A stretch of 64,000 nt of DNA from a bacterium GBS-1 (GCA_001443005.1 LEKQ01000009.1:1-64000), one strand, 5' to 3'. Numbered from the stretch's first letter, positions 33,156-43,569 are shown. Numbers and translations: made by a program. Notes: generated from the sequence alone by a model not told the origin.

Positions 33156-35157
33156 ATACCTTGAACCTCTTTACAAGCTTCAGGAAGTTTTCCGCTATCG
33201 AAGCGAGCTCTTGAGAGGCTGCGCTTACGCCTTGGCTTGAGTCTGCCTGTTTCCTTAGGGCCTTGTTCATCTCCTCTAAGCGCTCGGCTATCGTCGTTAC
33301 CGATCTCGTTGCCATATCCATGGCGCTACTTGCCTCCTCCGTGGACGCGCTCTGCTCCTCAGCTATGGCTGCCAAGTTCTCTATCTGTGAGCTCATCCCC
33401 TCTATCTCCTTAAGTATGCTTAAGAGCATGTCCCTGACTTTTGTGGAGCTTTCCATGGCGGTTTCTATGACCCTGGCTGTTTCGCTTGTTGCCAGACTCG
33501 CTCGCTCAGCTCCTTGCTGTATCTGGCCAAGTATCTGAGCTATCTTGCTTGTGGCCGATTTGCTTCCCTCAGCGAGCTTTCTTATCTCATCGGCAACTAC
33601 GGCGAAACCGCGCCCTGCCTCTCCAGCGCGCGCCGCTTCTATCGCTGCGTTTAGGGCTAACAAGTTGGTCTGCTCCGCTATCGAGCTTATGGTTTCAACT
33701 ATCTCACCGATGTTCTTGGCCATCTCCGCGAGCTCCCTTACCGCCTTTTCTGTATCCCTCGCCTTCTCCTTCGTCTGATTTATAACATCCGCTATAAGGT
33801 TTAATCCTTTCTCCCCTTCTTTCGCGCTCTTGTTAATCTCCCCTGCCCTTTCCGTTAAGTCCTGAGCGGATTTAGCTAAGTTCTGGGCGCTTGACGCTAT
33901 CTCCTCCGTGCTCGCCGTAACCTCCTCTATGGATGCTGAGGCATCTTGAGCGGATTTGTTTATCTCCTCCATCTGAGCTGAGAGTTCCTCGCTTGTGGCG
34001 CTTATTTCTTCCGCGTTCTGAGCTAAGCTCTCCACTGAGGAGCTTATCTGGTTTGCCCCCTCGAGTATAGCTTTCGCCAATTCCCACAAGTTCTCCTTCG
34101 CGCGCTCTAAAGCTTGAGCTATTTGAGCAACCTCATCTCTTCCAGATGCCTTGAAGCTAACCGTGAGATCTCCCTCGCCGAAGGAGGCCACAACTTGAGC
34201 TAGACCCCTTATGGGCTTCGATATCGATGAGCTAACGAATAGTATTATCAGCGCGATTACGCCTGTCATTATAGAGAGCATAAGTATAAGGGTATTGGTT
34301 ATGCTCTTAACCCTTCCGGTTATCTCTACTTCAGGAAGCTCTACGAGGAAAGCCCACCCCTTGGCATTTTGTATGGGTGAGTAAAATATAAGACTTACCG
34401 AGCCATCGGGAAGCGTTATCCGGGCCATGCCCGATTCTCCTCCGAGGATGCTCCTTGAGACCTCTTGAAGCCCCTTGAAGCCCGCCTTTGAAGCCTCCTT
34501 TATGTTTAGCTTCATTAAAAGCTCCTGTTTTGGGTGAGCCAAAACCGTTCCGCTTGAGTCAACTACCCAGGCAAAACCGTTCTTTCCGACCCTTACATCT
34601 TGAGCTATTCTGCTTATGGCTTCAAGCGTTATGGTTAGACCTAAAACCCCCAGGGTTTTCCCTTCCTTATCTTTCACGGCTGCTGCGATCACGAAGACGG
34701 GTCTATTGGTAGCCCTTGAAATCAAGGCGTCGCTTATGACTATCTCCTTTCCCTCTTGCATTATCTCGATGAAGTACTTCCTATCTTTTACGTTGACTAC
34801 GTTTCCTAAGGTAGTTGGTGCGCTTCCATCGGGGTAAGCTATGAAGGCCATCTCGATGTGGGGTTTATCTTTAAGTTGGAAAGGGAAGTACTCCTTCATC
34901 AGGTAATCCCAGCTTCCGCTCTTTAAGGCGTCTATGACTGCGTTGGTTTTAGCAAACGCCTTAACTTCCCTTATCATCCCTGATAGCCACTCATCTAGGA
35001 TGTCTGAGGCTTTTTGAGATATCTCTCCCAGATTTTCCCCCATCATGGAGGTTAAGGATGAGTTTAACCTGTTGAAGATTACGAATTCTATCACAACGGA
35101 AATGGCTATCAGAGGAACAAGTAGGAAGATAAGCATCTTACTTTTTAAACTTTTCAC
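33154..35157 (-). CDS. Methyl-accepting chemotaxis protein with periplasmic double Cache domain
   Basis: Transmembrane chemoreceptor, 667 residues: TM1 (about 8-30), a periplasmic dCache ligand domain to about 280 ([46 protein letters not shown]-like [25 protein letters not shown]), TM2 (about 290-310), a HAMP region ([20 protein letters not shown]), then the signalling hairpin with tip [20 protein letters not shown] and [18 protein letters not shown]. dCache domains of this type often bind amino acids or organic acids. GTG 35157 follows AAAAGGGGGGG. No che genes nearby. Confidence 0.93.
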   Translation of the reverse strand: MKSLKSKMLIFLLVPLIAISVVIEFVIFNRLNSSLTSMMGENLGEISQKASDILDEWLSGMIREVKAFAKTNAVIDALKSGSWDYLMKEYFPFQLKDKPHIEMAFIAYPDGSAPTTLGNVVNVKDRKYFIEIMQEGKEIVISDALISRATNRPVFVIAAAVKDKEGKTLGVLGLTITLEAISRIAQDVRVGKNGFAWVVDSSGTVLAHPKQELLMKLNIKEASKAGFKGLQEVSRSILGGESGMARITLPDGSVSLIFYSPIQNAKGWAFLVELPEVEITGRVKSITNTLILMLSIMTGVIALIILFVSSSISKPIRGLAQVVASFGEGDLTVSFKASGRDEVAQIAQALERAKENLWELAKAILEGANQISSSVESLAQNAEEISATSEELSAQMEEINKSAQDASASIEEVTASTEEIASSAQNLAKSAQDLTERAGEINKSAKEGEKGLNLIADVINQTKEKARDTEKAVRELAEMAKNIGEIVETISSIAEQTNLLALNAAIEAARAGEAGRGFAVVADEIRKLAEGSKSATSKIAQILGQIQQGAERASLATSETARVIETAMESSTKVRDMLLSILKEIEGMSSQIENLAAIAEEQSASTEEASSAMDMATRSVTTIAERLEEMNKALRKQADSSQGVSAASQELASIAENFLKLVKRFKV

Positions 35158-35296
35158 AATTGCCCCCCCTTTTTTTTGAAATAGATTTTATTAACGTAAT
35201 TTTAGCTCATTTGGTGCTAAACTAAGCAAAGTTATTCTATCACGGGCCTATTTCTGTGTCAATGGAGTTTAAGTTGATCTTTAAAGATTGGTATTG

Positions 35297-35305
35297 TGAT
35301 ATAAT
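35297..35305 (+). promoter_or_regulatory. Extended -10 promoter of the HD-GYP gene
   Basis: TGATATAAT at 35297-35305; no good -35 at 17 bases. It lies upstream of the chosen GTG start at 35325 and downstream of the longest-frame ATG 35256, which supports the shorter protein. Confidence 0.6.
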
Positions 35306-35324
35306 GTCTAAGGGGGGAAAGAAA

Positions 35325-37319
35325 GTGAGTGAATGCCTTGCTTTTAGTGGAGGCTTTGATAAGTCGTATGATTTTTTAAATCTACTTAATGTTATAGTTC
35401 TGTCCCTCGATGTTGACGGAAGGGTGGTATTCATAAATCGCAAGGGGTGTGAGATTCTCGAGTGTAGCAAGGAGGATATCTTGGGCAAGGACTGGTTTGA
35501 TAACTTTATACCTAAGAGGGTAAGAGGCGAAGTTAAAGGGGTTTTTGAGATGATAATGAGGGGTGAGCTTAAGCCCGTTGAGTATTACGTTAATCCCGTT
35601 CTTACTAAGGGCGGAAAGGAGCGCGTAATATCTTGGCGAAATACGATTCTTTATGATGAGTCAGGGAAGATCGTTAGGGTTTTAAGCGTTGGTGAGGATA
35701 TAACCCAGCTTGAGCTTCAAAATAGAACCTTAAGGGTTCTTTACGAGTTAACGAGGGGGTTAGTTTCAGAAAAGCTGGAACCCTTAGCTCGGGCTCGCAA
35801 GGTGACCGAAATGTGCGTTAAGGAGTTTGGAGTAAGCTTGGCCTGGATAGGTCGAGCGGAGAGCGATGGTAGCGTTAGAATCCTCGCTTGGTATCCTGAA
35901 GATCACGACTACGTTAAGGATCTAATCATACGTTGGGATGACACCCCCTACGGCAGGGGATCTACGGGTAGGGCTATAAGTAAAAAAGAGGCGATAGTTA
36001 TAGAGGATGTAACTTTAAATGGGGGGTTCTCTCCATGGAGAGAAAAGGCCTTAGCCTTCAAGCTTAGGAGCGTAGCATCCTTCCCCATGATATTGAAGGA
36101 CGGGGTCTATGGAGTTTTGACGGTTTATAGCGACAGTGTTGGCTTTTTCAATGAGGATCTTAAGGAGATCTTTCAAGTGATGGCTAATATCGCTGCTTCG
36201 GCCCTGGAAAACGCCTTTCTATTTGAGGAGTCTCAGAAGAAGTTAAAGATGCTTCAGGCGCTGCGTAATATAGATTTGGCTATAACGGGAAGCTTGGATC
36301 CGAATCTTACTCTCAATGTTATTCTCAATGAGGTGATTCATGCGTTGGAAGTAGATGCGGCAACCTTCTTGAAGCTTAACACTTGGACGAAGGAGCTGGA
36401 GTATGTGGCTGGGAGGGGACTTATTGGTCATCGCATTAAGGATAGGGTTGTAAGACTCGGCGAGGGAATTGCGGGAAAATCTGCTTTAGAGAAGAGGATC
36501 CTTTGGTTAGAGAAGTTCGATGAGGCTGAACCGAGATTGGACGTGTTTGAGGAGGAGGGTTTCGTTAGCTACGTTGCTGCTCCCTTGATAAGTAAAGGGA
36601 GAATATTGGGTGTGCTAGAGCTTTTCGCCAGAAAGCCCTTGGAGATTAAGGAGGATTGGTTATCGTTTCTTGAGGCCTTGACTAATCAGCTTGCTATAGC
36701 TCTCGATAACCTGGAACTTTTGACGGATCTTGAGAAAGCGAACGTCAAGCTCTTTCAGGCCTACGAGTCTACCATAGAGGCTCTCGCCAAGGCTTTAGAG
36801 TTGAAGGATAGGGAGACCGAGGGGCACAGTGAGAGGGTAGTGGCCCTCACCTTAAAGATCGCTAAGAAGCTTGGCTTAGAGGGCGATGATCTTCTTAACA
36901 TTCGCAGGGGAGCCTTGCTTCACGACCTGGGAAAGCTAGCTATACCCGATAGCGTTCTTCTAAAGCCCGATAAGCTTACCGATGAGGAGTGGGAGATCAT
37001 GAAGAAGCATCCTGTATACGCTTTTGAACTTCTTTCGAAGATAGAGTATCTTCGACCTGCGCTAGATATACCCTACTATCACCATGAGAGATGGGATGGA
37101 AGCGGTTATCCTAAGGGTTTGAAGGGGGAGGAAATACCCTTGCCAGCGAGGATATTCGCCGTTGTCGACGTTTACGATGCCTTAACCCACGACAGGCCCT
37201 ATAGAAAGGCTTGGAGCGAGGAGGAGGCCATCGAGTATATAAAGAGGGAGTCAGGGAGGCTCTTTGATCCTAAGGTTGTTAAAGCCTTCCTCGAGGTTAT
37301 CGAGGAGAAAAGGAAGTAA
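35325..37319 (+). CDS. PAS-GAF-GAF-HD-GYP signalling protein, probable cyclic-di-GMP phosphodiesterase
   Basis: A 664-residue soluble sensor. A PAS domain (about 15-125, VDGRVVFINRKGCEILECSK), first GAF (about 135-300, WDDTPYGRGSTGRAI), second GAF (about 315-470, LGEGIAGKSALEKRILW), then HD-GYP (about 485-660) with HSERVVALTLKIA, LLHDLGKLAIPDSVLLKP, HHERWDGSGYPKGLKGEEIP and DVYDALTHDRPYRKAW. Metal-binding HD and the GYP motif are intact, so cyclic-di-GMP hydrolysis is likely. GTG 35325 is preferred: SD AGGGGGGAAAG and a promoter between it and the longer start. It is divergent from a chemoreceptor, hinting at linked motility control. Confidence 0.9.
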   Translation: MSECLAFSGGFDKSYDFLNLLNVIVLSLDVDGRVVFINRKGCEILECSKEDILGKDWFDNFIPKRVRGEVKGVFEMIMRGELKPVEYYVNPVLTKGGKERVISWRNTILYDESGKIVRVLSVGEDITQLELQNRTLRVLYELTRGLVSEKLEPLARARKVTEMCVKEFGVSLAWIGRAESDGSVRILAWYPEDHDYVKDLIIRWDDTPYGRGSTGRAISKKEAIVIEDVTLNGGFSPWREKALAFKLRSVASFPMILKDGVYGVLTVYSDSVGFFNEDLKEIFQVMANIAASALENAFLFEESQKKLKMLQALRNIDLAITGSLDPNLTLNVILNEVIHALEVDAATFLKLNTWTKELEYVAGRGLIGHRIKDRVVRLGEGIAGKSALEKRILWLEKFDEAEPRLDVFEEEGFVSYVAAPLISKGRILGVLELFARKPLEIKEDWLSFLEALTNQLAIALDNLELLTDLEKANVKLFQAYESTIEALAKALELKDRETEGHSERVVALTLKIAKKLGLEGDDLLNIRRGALLHDLGKLAIPDSVLLKPDKLTDEEWEIMKKHPVYAFELLSKIEYLRPALDIPYYHHERWDGSGYPKGLKGEEIPLPARIFAVVDVYDALTHDRPYRKAWSEEEAIEYIKRESGRLFDPKVVKAFLEVIEEKRK

Positions 37320-37345
37320 AAGGTTAGAAAGGAGGGTGATTGCCT

Positions 37346-38761
37346 ATGGCGGAGCTTCAAAAGCGGATCAGTTTCGCTGGTCTTGTTGCTCTGGGGGCTG
37401 CGGGAGTTATAGGAACTAGCTGGGTTTACACGAACAGCAGGTTCTTCGCAGCCTACGGAGCGGGAGGGGAGATATTTGGTTTCGTCGCGGCAACCTTCCT
37501 CGCCAGCTTAATCGCTTTAGCTTACGCTGAGCTGTCCACCATCTTCCCTAGAGCTGGTGGAGAAGTGGTTTACACCTACGTTGCCTTCGGTAAAACCACC
37601 TCCTTTATAGCAGGTTGGTCTTTGGTAGGTGCTTATTTGGCTTCTTTGGCCTTCTATGTGACAGCCTCAGGCTTGCTTCTGTCATGGATCTTTCCCCAGC
37701 TTGAGCAAGGTCCATATTACGTTATTGCTGGGACCAAGATACATTTGCCCGAGCTTATAATAGGTATCGCCATCACGCTATTGGTGTTTTTTGTGAATTA
37801 TTACGGAGTACATTTGGCATCTGGGCTTCAGTTGGTCATGTTCGGTATAATGATAACTTTAGGGGCGATCTTGGCTGTCGTCGGGTTCAGCCATGGGAAG
37901 TTATCGAACTTCTGGCCAGCCTGGGGAAAGGATATGGATCCTTTCTTCTCCACGATTAGGTTTGTCTTGCCAGCTATGACATATCTAACGGGGTTTGAGC
38001 TTGTTGCCGTGTTAGCTGAGGAAGCGAATATGCCTCAGAGGAAGATCGGTATAAGCGTTATCTTATCTGTTGTTTTAGCAGGGCTATTTTATACTGTGGT
38101 CTTACTATCTTCCGCTTGGATTATACCTTGGCAAGAGACCGCTAAACTGAAGCTGGGGACGATAGATGCCTTTAAGGTGGCTGGATTCCCTGCCTTGGGG
38201 TGGGGGGCCTATTTCATATCAGTTCTTGGTTTGGTCACAAGCTTCCTTGGGCTTTTCGCCGCTACGCCTAGATTGATACTATCCTTAGCGCGTGCGGGGA
38301 TACTTCCAAGCAGTTTTGCTAAGACGCATCCAAGATATGGGACGCCTACGAATGCCCTTTTCTTGACCCTCGCTTTCACTTTAGGTCTGGGTTGGTTAGG
38401 GAAGGGAGCTATAGTGTGGTTCTTAGATATGGGAGGATTCACAATAGCGATAGCGTGGGTGTTAGCCACCCTGTGCTTGGTTAAGATAAGGAAGGAATAC
38501 CCGCATCTTAAGGGTGCCTATAGGGCTTCGACTACGGCTTTGCCTTTAATCGGAGGGGTAGTTGCGATTATAATAGCTTTAGCTACTCTGATTCCTGGGA
38601 CATCTCTGTCTCTCGTGTGGCCTGAGGAGTACCTCATCTTGGGGGTTTGGGCTCTGGTAGGTGTGATACTTTACGCTATGGCTCCAAAGGGAGACAGGGA
38701 AAAGGAGCTAAGGAGCTTGTTGGGTGAGTATTATGATCTCATTAATAAGGCCAAGGCTTAA
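37346..38761 (+). CDS. APC superfamily amino acid permease
   Basis: A 471-residue transporter with about 12 membrane segments. Family marks: SFAGLVALGAAGVIGTSWVY at the first helix, FPRAGGEVVYTYVAFGKTTSF, FELVAVLAEEANMPQRKIG and FAATPRLILSLARAGILPS. It should import or exchange amino acids or small peptide-derived compounds. ATG 37346 or TTG 37340 (AAAGGAGGGTGA upstream). The downstream gene is a D-Ala-D-Ala dipeptidase, 15 bases away, so it may import the alanine-type products or other substrates; specificity is not readable. Confidence 0.87.
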   Translation: MAELQKRISFAGLVALGAAGVIGTSWVYTNSRFFAAYGAGGEIFGFVAATFLASLIALAYAELSTIFPRAGGEVVYTYVAFGKTTSFIAGWSLVGAYLASLAFYVTASGLLLSWIFPQLEQGPYYVIAGTKIHLPELIIGIAITLLVFFVNYYGVHLASGLQLVMFGIMITLGAILAVVGFSHGKLSNFWPAWGKDMDPFFSTIRFVLPAMTYLTGFELVAVLAEEANMPQRKIGISVILSVVLAGLFYTVVLLSSAWIIPWQETAKLKLGTIDAFKVAGFPALGWGAYFISVLGLVTSFLGLFAATPRLILSLARAGILPSSFAKTHPRYGTPTNALFLTLAFTLGLGWLGKGAIVWFLDMGGFTIAIAWVLATLCLVKIRKEYPHLKGAYRASTTALPLIGGVVAIIIALATLIPGTSLSLVWPEEYLILGVWALVGVILYAMAPKGDREKELRSLLGEYYDLINKAKA

Positions 38762-38776
38762 GGGGCTGAGGGTCGT

Positions 38777-39532
38777 ATGAAGGACTTTAAAAAGATCCCC
38801 ATATCTAATCCGATTGAGAGATGGGTCTGGGAAGAGGTGCGAAGAATACCCATAAGGGAAAACGGTGAGAGGTTAGTTCCGTTAAGCTTATACCCTGAGA
38901 GGATAATAGTCCATCCAGAGTACTTTATCCAAGGGATAAGAGGAGCCCTTCCTGAGTGCTACGTTAGGGAGAGCGTGTATGAGAAACTGGTTGAAGCAGC
39001 CGATCTTTTACCTCCGGGGTACAAGTTCGTCATCTTCGACGCTTGGAGGCCGATCCAAGTTCAGCAGTCTCTGTTTGATACATTGAAGGAGCGATTAAGA
39101 AGAGAGTATCCGTCTGAGTCGGAGGAGGAGATCGTTCGAAGAACCTTAACCTTCGTTGCCTTGCCCTCTAAGGATCCGTTGCGACCCTCCCCTCATAATA
39201 CCGGAGGGGCTGTTGACCTTACCATTGCGGATGATAGGGGGAGGCTCCTTAACATGGGCACGGAGTACGATGATCCGACGGAAAGATCGAGAACCACTTA
39301 TTTTGAGGAGCTCTTGGAAAGCGGTAAGAGGCTCTCAAGGGAGGAAGAGGAGGCCTTGGAGAATCGAAGGCTTCTTTTTAACCTTCTTGCCTCAGTGGGG
39401 TTCACGAACTACATCGATGAGTGGTGGCACTACGATTACGGTAATCAGAACTGGGCGTGGGTCGGTAAAAGGGAGCACGCGCTTTACGGTAGAGCTAAAC
39501 CTCCGTTCATGTGGAGAGATGATATAGAGTAA
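38777..39532 (+). CDS. D-alanyl-D-alanine dipeptidase (VanX/DdpX, peptidase M15D)
   Basis: Zinc dipeptidase that cleaves D-Ala-D-Ala. The M15D active-site motifs are intact: SPHNTGGAVDL (zinc His and Asp), and DEWWHYDYGN (catalytic Glu and zinc His); FDAWRPIQVQQSL holds the conserved Arg. 251 residues, no signal peptide, so cytoplasmic. No VanA/VanH partners are present, so a peptidoglycan-peptide scavenging role like DdpX is more likely than vancomycin resistance. It follows the APC permease and precedes D-amino-acid related genes. Confidence 0.9.
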   Translation: MKDFKKIPISNPIERWVWEEVRRIPIRENGERLVPLSLYPERIIVHPEYFIQGIRGALPECYVRESVYEKLVEAADLLPPGYKFVIFDAWRPIQVQQSLFDTLKERLRREYPSESEEEIVRRTLTFVALPSKDPLRPSPHNTGGAVDLTIADDRGRLLNMGTEYDDPTERSRTTYFEELLESGKRLSREEEEALENRRLLFNLLASVGFTNYIDEWWHYDYGNQNWAWVGKREHALYGRAKPPFMWRDDIE

Positions 39533-39550
39533 AATAATTTCTTAAGATTA

Positions 39551-39580
39551 TTGACAAGATAGAGTAGTCTCAATTACGAT
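39551..39580 (+). promoter_or_regulatory. Promoter of the YfcC/deacylase operon
   Basis: TTGACA (39551-39556), 18-base spacer, TACGAT (39575-39580), about 43 bases upstream of the ATG at 39624. Confidence 0.5.
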
Positions 39581-39623
39581 TATCTTAAAAAGCTTCTTAG
39601 CTTAGAAAGGAGGGAGAGCTTTT

Positions 39624-41003
39624 ATGAGAGTGCGCGTGCCCCATACCTTCGTTTTACTCTTTTCCTTGGTTATCATTGCAGCGATATTAACTTACGCTCT
39701 ACCCGCTGGAGAGTTTGACAGGGTAAAGGATCCGAAGACCAATAGGACGGTCGTGGTTCCTGGTACCTATAAACACGTTGATCCAAGTCCAGTTGGGCCT
39801 TTCAACGTCTTTATAGCTGTTCAGAAGGGGATGATCGATGCCGCTGAAGTTATATTCTTCGTCTTTATAGTTTACGCTGCCTTTTATACCGTGCTTAAGA
39901 CCGGTGCCTTACACTCCTTCATAGGCTTTCTGCTTAGGAAGCTCGAGGGCAAGGAGATAGTGATGATTCCAGTTTTTATGTACTTCTTCGCCACCTGCGG
40001 TTCGGTCTTTGGGATGTTTGAGGAGACCCTTGGTTTTATTCCACTTTTCGTTGGGCTTGCCATAGCCATGGGGTATGATGCTATCGTAGGTTTGAGCATG
40101 GTTTGCTTCGGTGTAGGAATGGGATTTGCTGCTGCTTTTATGAACCCCTTTACGGTTGGCTTGGCTCAGAAGTTTGCCGAATTACCGCTTTTTTCAGGAC
40201 TCGGTTTTAGAATAGTTAGCTGGTTCACCTTCGTTACCCTCGCCGTGTGGTGGACCATAAGGTACGCTAAGAGGATAAAGAAAGATCCCTCTAAAAGCTT
40301 CATGTATGGTGTGGATATGGGCATCCTGGCCTTGAAGCACGATGAGCTTATCGAAAGGGAGTTCACCGTGAGGGAGAAGCTCATCTTCGCCGTAGTTATC
40401 TCGACAATAGCTGTTCTTATCTGGGGGGTTATGAAGCTTGATTGGTATTTCAACGAAATGGCTGGGCTGTTTCTCTTGATGGGAGTCATTTGTGGGCTTA
40501 TAGCGGGCTTCACTCCAAATAAGCTGGCGGAAACCTTTCTTGAGGGAGCAAGGGATATAGTCTTTGGCGCCTTGGTCATCGGTCTTTCAAGGGCTATATT
40601 GGTAGTGCTAAGAGAGGGGCGCATAATTGATACGGTTATATATGGCTTATCTCAGCCTCTTGAGGGGCTCCCTCCTTGGATTGGGGCTGAGGGGATGCTG
40701 GTCGTTCAGACGATAATAAACTTCTTCATCCCCTCGGGTTCGGGTCAAGCTTCCGTTACTATGCCCATAATGGCTCCTTTATCTGATCTTCTTGGGATAA
40801 CCAGGCAAACTGCGGTTTTGGCCTTCCAATACGGTGATGGCTTCTCTAACCTTCTTTGGCCTACGACCCTTCTTCCCGTCATCTGTAGCATAGCTAAGGT
40901 TCCGATAGACAGATGGTGGAGGTTCTTCACTCCCTTCTTCTTGCTCATCTTCCCAGTTCAGATGCTTTTCTTAGCGATAGCCACCTTTATAGGTTATCAG
41001 TGA
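39624..41003 (+). CDS. YfcC family (AbgT/DcuC-like ion transporter superfamily) membrane transporter
   Basis: A 459-residue transporter with about 12 membrane segments. YfcC-type features: RVPHTFVLLFSLVIIAAILTY and ALPAGEFDR at the N-terminus, FFVFIVYAAFYTVLKTGAL, GFAAAFMNPFTVGLAQ and FIPSGSGQASVTMPIMAPLSD. Members are associated with uptake of basic amino acids, dipeptides or C4 acids. The next gene, 7 bases away, encodes a D-aminoacylase-type amidohydrolase, and the third an M20 amidohydrolase, so N-acylated or D-amino-acid compounds are likely substrates. ATG has SD AAAGGAGGGAGAG. Confidence 0.85.
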   Translation: MRVRVPHTFVLLFSLVIIAAILTYALPAGEFDRVKDPKTNRTVVVPGTYKHVDPSPVGPFNVFIAVQKGMIDAAEVIFFVFIVYAAFYTVLKTGALHSFIGFLLRKLEGKEIVMIPVFMYFFATCGSVFGMFEETLGFIPLFVGLAIAMGYDAIVGLSMVCFGVGMGFAAAFMNPFTVGLAQKFAELPLFSGLGFRIVSWFTFVTLAVWWTIRYAKRIKKDPSKSFMYGVDMGILALKHDELIEREFTVREKLIFAVVISTIAVLIWGVMKLDWYFNEMAGLFLLMGVICGLIAGFTPNKLAETFLEGARDIVFGALVIGLSRAILVVLREGRIIDTVIYGLSQPLEGLPPWIGAEGMLVVQTIINFFIPSGSGQASVTMPIMAPLSDLLGITRQTAVLAFQYGDGFSNLLWPTTLLPVICSIAKVPIDRWWRFFTPFFLLIFPVQMLFLAIATFIGYQ

Positions 41004-41010
41004 TCCGGTC

Positions 41011-42357
41011 ATGTTTGAGTCCGATCTTGTCATAAAAAGCGATAAGGTCTGGGATGGTGAGTCCCAGACCTTTAAAGAGGCTACTTTAGTTATAAATAAG
41101 GGAATTATAGAGAGGATAGAGGATCTTTACGCTCCTGTTAAAGGGAAAAGGGTCATAGACGCTTGTGGTTTGATCGTCTCACCTGGATTTATAGACATTC
41201 ACGCTCACGTTGAGGAGGACCCAAGCGATACCCTTACGATACAGAAGCTTCTTCTCCTTCAAGGCGTTACCACAGCGATATCTGGCAATTGCGGTTCGGG
41301 CCTTCTCTTAGATGATGTGGAAGGCTCGCTTAGGGAGAGGTTTATAAACCTATGCTTTCTAACCCCCCATGCGGCCCTAAGGAGGGCTGTGGGGATAGCT
41401 GATGTTTACGAGAGAGCGACCCCCTTGAAGATTAAAGCGATGAGAGAGCTTTTGCGATCGGAGCTTGAGAAGGGGGCTTTTGGGCTTTCCTTTGGGCTTG
41501 AATATACTCCTAACGTTTCGCAGGATGAGATATATGGGTTAGCTCAGGTTCTTAAGGGGTTTGATAGGAGATTTATTTCGATACATATAAGGCATGATGG
41601 TCCTAAATGCATCGATGCCCTTAAGGAGGCCATTGCCTTGGCGGAAGATCTGAGGCTAAGGGTTGAGATATCTCATCTTGGGAGTATGACCGCTTTTGGT
41701 TATGCTAAGGAGGCATTAAATATCATAGAAGATGCCGTCTTAAGGGGTGTCGATGTCAAGTTCGATAGCTACCCTTATTCTGCCTTCTGCACTCATATAG
41801 GTTCGGCGGTCTTCGATCCGGGGTTTGAGGAGAGATGGGGCAAGGGGTTAGATTTCATAGAGGTGGCAAGCGGGAAGTTCAAGGGCATGCGTCTAAATGA
41901 GGATCTCTTTAACCTTCTTAGAAAGGAAGCCCCAGAGACCTTGGTTGTGGCGCATGTTATGAATGAAGAGGAAATGAGACTTTGTCTTTCTCACCCTATG
42001 TGCGCTGTGGCATCGGATGGGGTCATAAAGGGAGGTTGGGGGCACCCTCGCGCTGCTGGCGCTTTCCCTCGAGGTTTGCTATGGCTTAGGGAGGCTGGTT
42101 ACCCTTGGGAGGAGGCGCTAAAGCACGTTGTAACTATTCCTAGGGAGAACGCCTTTCTCGAGGGAAGAGGAGAGTTAAAGGAAGGATCTTTCGCGGATGT
42201 GGTTATATTTGATCCCTTGCGTCTTTCAGATAGAGCTACCTTCAGTAATCCTACCCTTCCTCCTGATGGTATAAGGTACGTTATAGTAAACGGGGAGATA
42301 TCTGTTGAAGATGGCAAGATAATTGGCCCTTCGGTGGGGTTCATATTGAGGAGGTAA
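41011..42357 (+). CDS. N-acyl-D-amino-acid deacylase family amidohydrolase
   Basis: Metal-dependent amidohydrolase, 448 residues. The beta-strand-1 metal motif DIHAHVEEDP, GNCGSGLLL, the IHIRHDG and EISHLGSM stretches (metal His residues), and the C-terminal ENAFLEGRGELKEGSFADVV are typical of D-aminoacylase and related N-acyl-D-amino acid deacylases, although dihydroorotase-like relatives exist. It would release free (D-)amino acids from acylated forms in the cytoplasm. No strong SD before ATG 41011; translation may be coupled to the transporter. Gene order with transporter and M20 hydrolase supports a scavenging operon. Confidence 0.83.
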   Translation: MFESDLVIKSDKVWDGESQTFKEATLVINKGIIERIEDLYAPVKGKRVIDACGLIVSPGFIDIHAHVEEDPSDTLTIQKLLLLQGVTTAISGNCGSGLLLDDVEGSLRERFINLCFLTPHAALRRAVGIADVYERATPLKIKAMRELLRSELEKGAFGLSFGLEYTPNVSQDEIYGLAQVLKGFDRRFISIHIRHDGPKCIDALKEAIALAEDLRLRVEISHLGSMTAFGYAKEALNIIEDAVLRGVDVKFDSYPYSAFCTHIGSAVFDPGFEERWGKGLDFIEVASGKFKGMRLNEDLFNLLRKEAPETLVVAHVMNEEEMRLCLSHPMCAVASDGVIKGGWGHPRAAGAFPRGLLWLREAGYPWEEALKHVVTIPRENAFLEGRGELKEGSFADVVIFDPLRLSDRATFSNPTLPPDGIRYVIVNGEISVEDGKIIGPSVGFILRR

Positions 42358-42360
42358 GCG

Positions 42361-43569
42361 ATGCTAAAAGGGTATTATGAGGAGCTATTTCGCTTGCTTG
42401 ATGAGGCGGTTGACGAGAATGCAGGTGAAGCCATAGCCTTAAGCGATCGCTTGGCTGATAATCCTGAGGTTTCTGGCCAGGAAGAAAGCTCAAGCAAGAT
42501 GCACGCTGATCTTCTTAAGAAGCACGGCTTTGAGGTTGAGCTTCCCTTTTTGGATATACCTCACTCCTTCTGTGCGAGGATTAAGCGTGAAGGTAAGGCT
42601 AAGGTGGCTCTTTTAGTTGAGTATGACGCTCTTCCCGAGATAGGGCATGCCTGTGGGCATAACCTTCATGGTGCTATGTCTACCTTGGCTGGTGTAGCTA
42701 TCGCTCGCATCTTAAGGGATGGTAAAACGAAGGGGGAACTCCTCGTTATAGGAACTCCAGCGGAGGAGACGAACGGCGCTAAGGTCCTTATGGCCGATAA
42801 AGGGGTTTTCGATGATATTGACCTGGCCATGATGATTCACTCTGGAGGTGGGAAGTCCTTCGTCAAGTATCGCTCGCTTGCGCTGGATGCCCTTGAGTTT
42901 GAGTTTAGGGGGAAATCATCTCACGCCGCTTCTGCTCCATGGGAGGGCAGAAACGCCCTAAACGGCGTTCAGCTTTTCTTTCACGCTATAGATATGCTCA
43001 GGCAGCACGTTAGGCCTGAGGTAAGGATGCATGGGATAATAGTCAAGGGAGGGGATGCTCCCAACATAGTTCCGGAGAAGGCTATAGCGAGGTTTTACTT
43101 TAGGGCTCCATGGAGAAGCTATCTTAAGAAGCTCGTGGATCAGGTTTTGGATTGCGCTCGTGGAGCCGCTTTAGCTACCGCTACTGAGGTAGTATGGAGA
43201 AATTATGAGTATAGCTTCGACAATATGCTACCTAACAGCGTGGCTGAGGAGCTATTTGAAAGAGTGCTTCTTGATTTAGGCGTGACTTTATCTGAGCCTC
43301 CTGAGGCGATGGGATCTTCAGATATGGGAAACGTTAGTCAGAGGTGCCCTGCCTTGCAGCCCGTTTTAGACGTGACGGGAAGGGAGGTTCCCCTTCACAC
43401 TCGGGAGTTTGCGGAGCTTACCAAATCAAGGAAGGCTCACGAGAGCTTGATCATCGGAGCCAAGGCTTTGGCGAGAGCTACCTTGATCGTCTTTGAGGAT
43501 GATAAGCTAAGGGAGGAGATTAGGAAAGCCTTTCTTGAGGCTAAGGAGAGGGAGGCTAATATAGTTTAG
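42361..43569 (+). CDS. M20D family amidohydrolase/carboxypeptidase
   Basis: Metal-dependent aminoacylase-type hydrolase (402 residues) of the AbgA/AbgB-like M20D group. Visible metal sites: EYDALPEIGHACGHNLHG, GTPAEETNGAKV; the lid domain includes GKSSHAASAPWEGRNALNG, and near the C-terminus AMGSSDMGNVSQRCPALQPV. It would cleave amide-linked amino acids from acyl or peptide conjugates. ATG 42361 directly follows the preceding stop with GAGGAGG inside that gene. A bidirectional terminator ends the operon. Confidence 0.88.
   Translation: MLKGYYEELFRLLDEAVDENAGEAIALSDRLADNPEVSGQEESSSKMHADLLKKHGFEVELPFLDIPHSFCARIKREGKAKVALLVEYDALPEIGHACGHNLHGAMSTLAGVAIARILRDGKTKGELLVIGTPAEETNGAKVLMADKGVFDDIDLAMMIHSGGGKSFVKYRSLALDALEFEFRGKSSHAASAPWEGRNALNGVQLFFHAIDMLRQHVRPEVRMHGIIVKGGDAPNIVPEKAIARFYFRAPWRSYLKKLVDQVLDCARGAALATATEVVWRNYEYSFDNMLPNSVAEELFERVLLDLGVTLSEPPEAMGSSDMGNVSQRCPALQPVLDVTGREVPLHTREFAELTKSRKAHESLIIGAKALARATLIVFEDDKLREEIRKAFLEAKEREANIV

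Noticed and set aside
33486-33785. Open frames of 90 to 100 codons opposite the chemoreceptor genes
   Set aside because: They mirror the biased codon use of the MCP signalling domain on the other strand, have no SD, and recur opposite each receptor.
35256-35324. Longer start (ATG 35256) for the HD-GYP protein
   Set aside because: The extended -10 promoter lies downstream of it and the strong SD belongs to GTG 35325.
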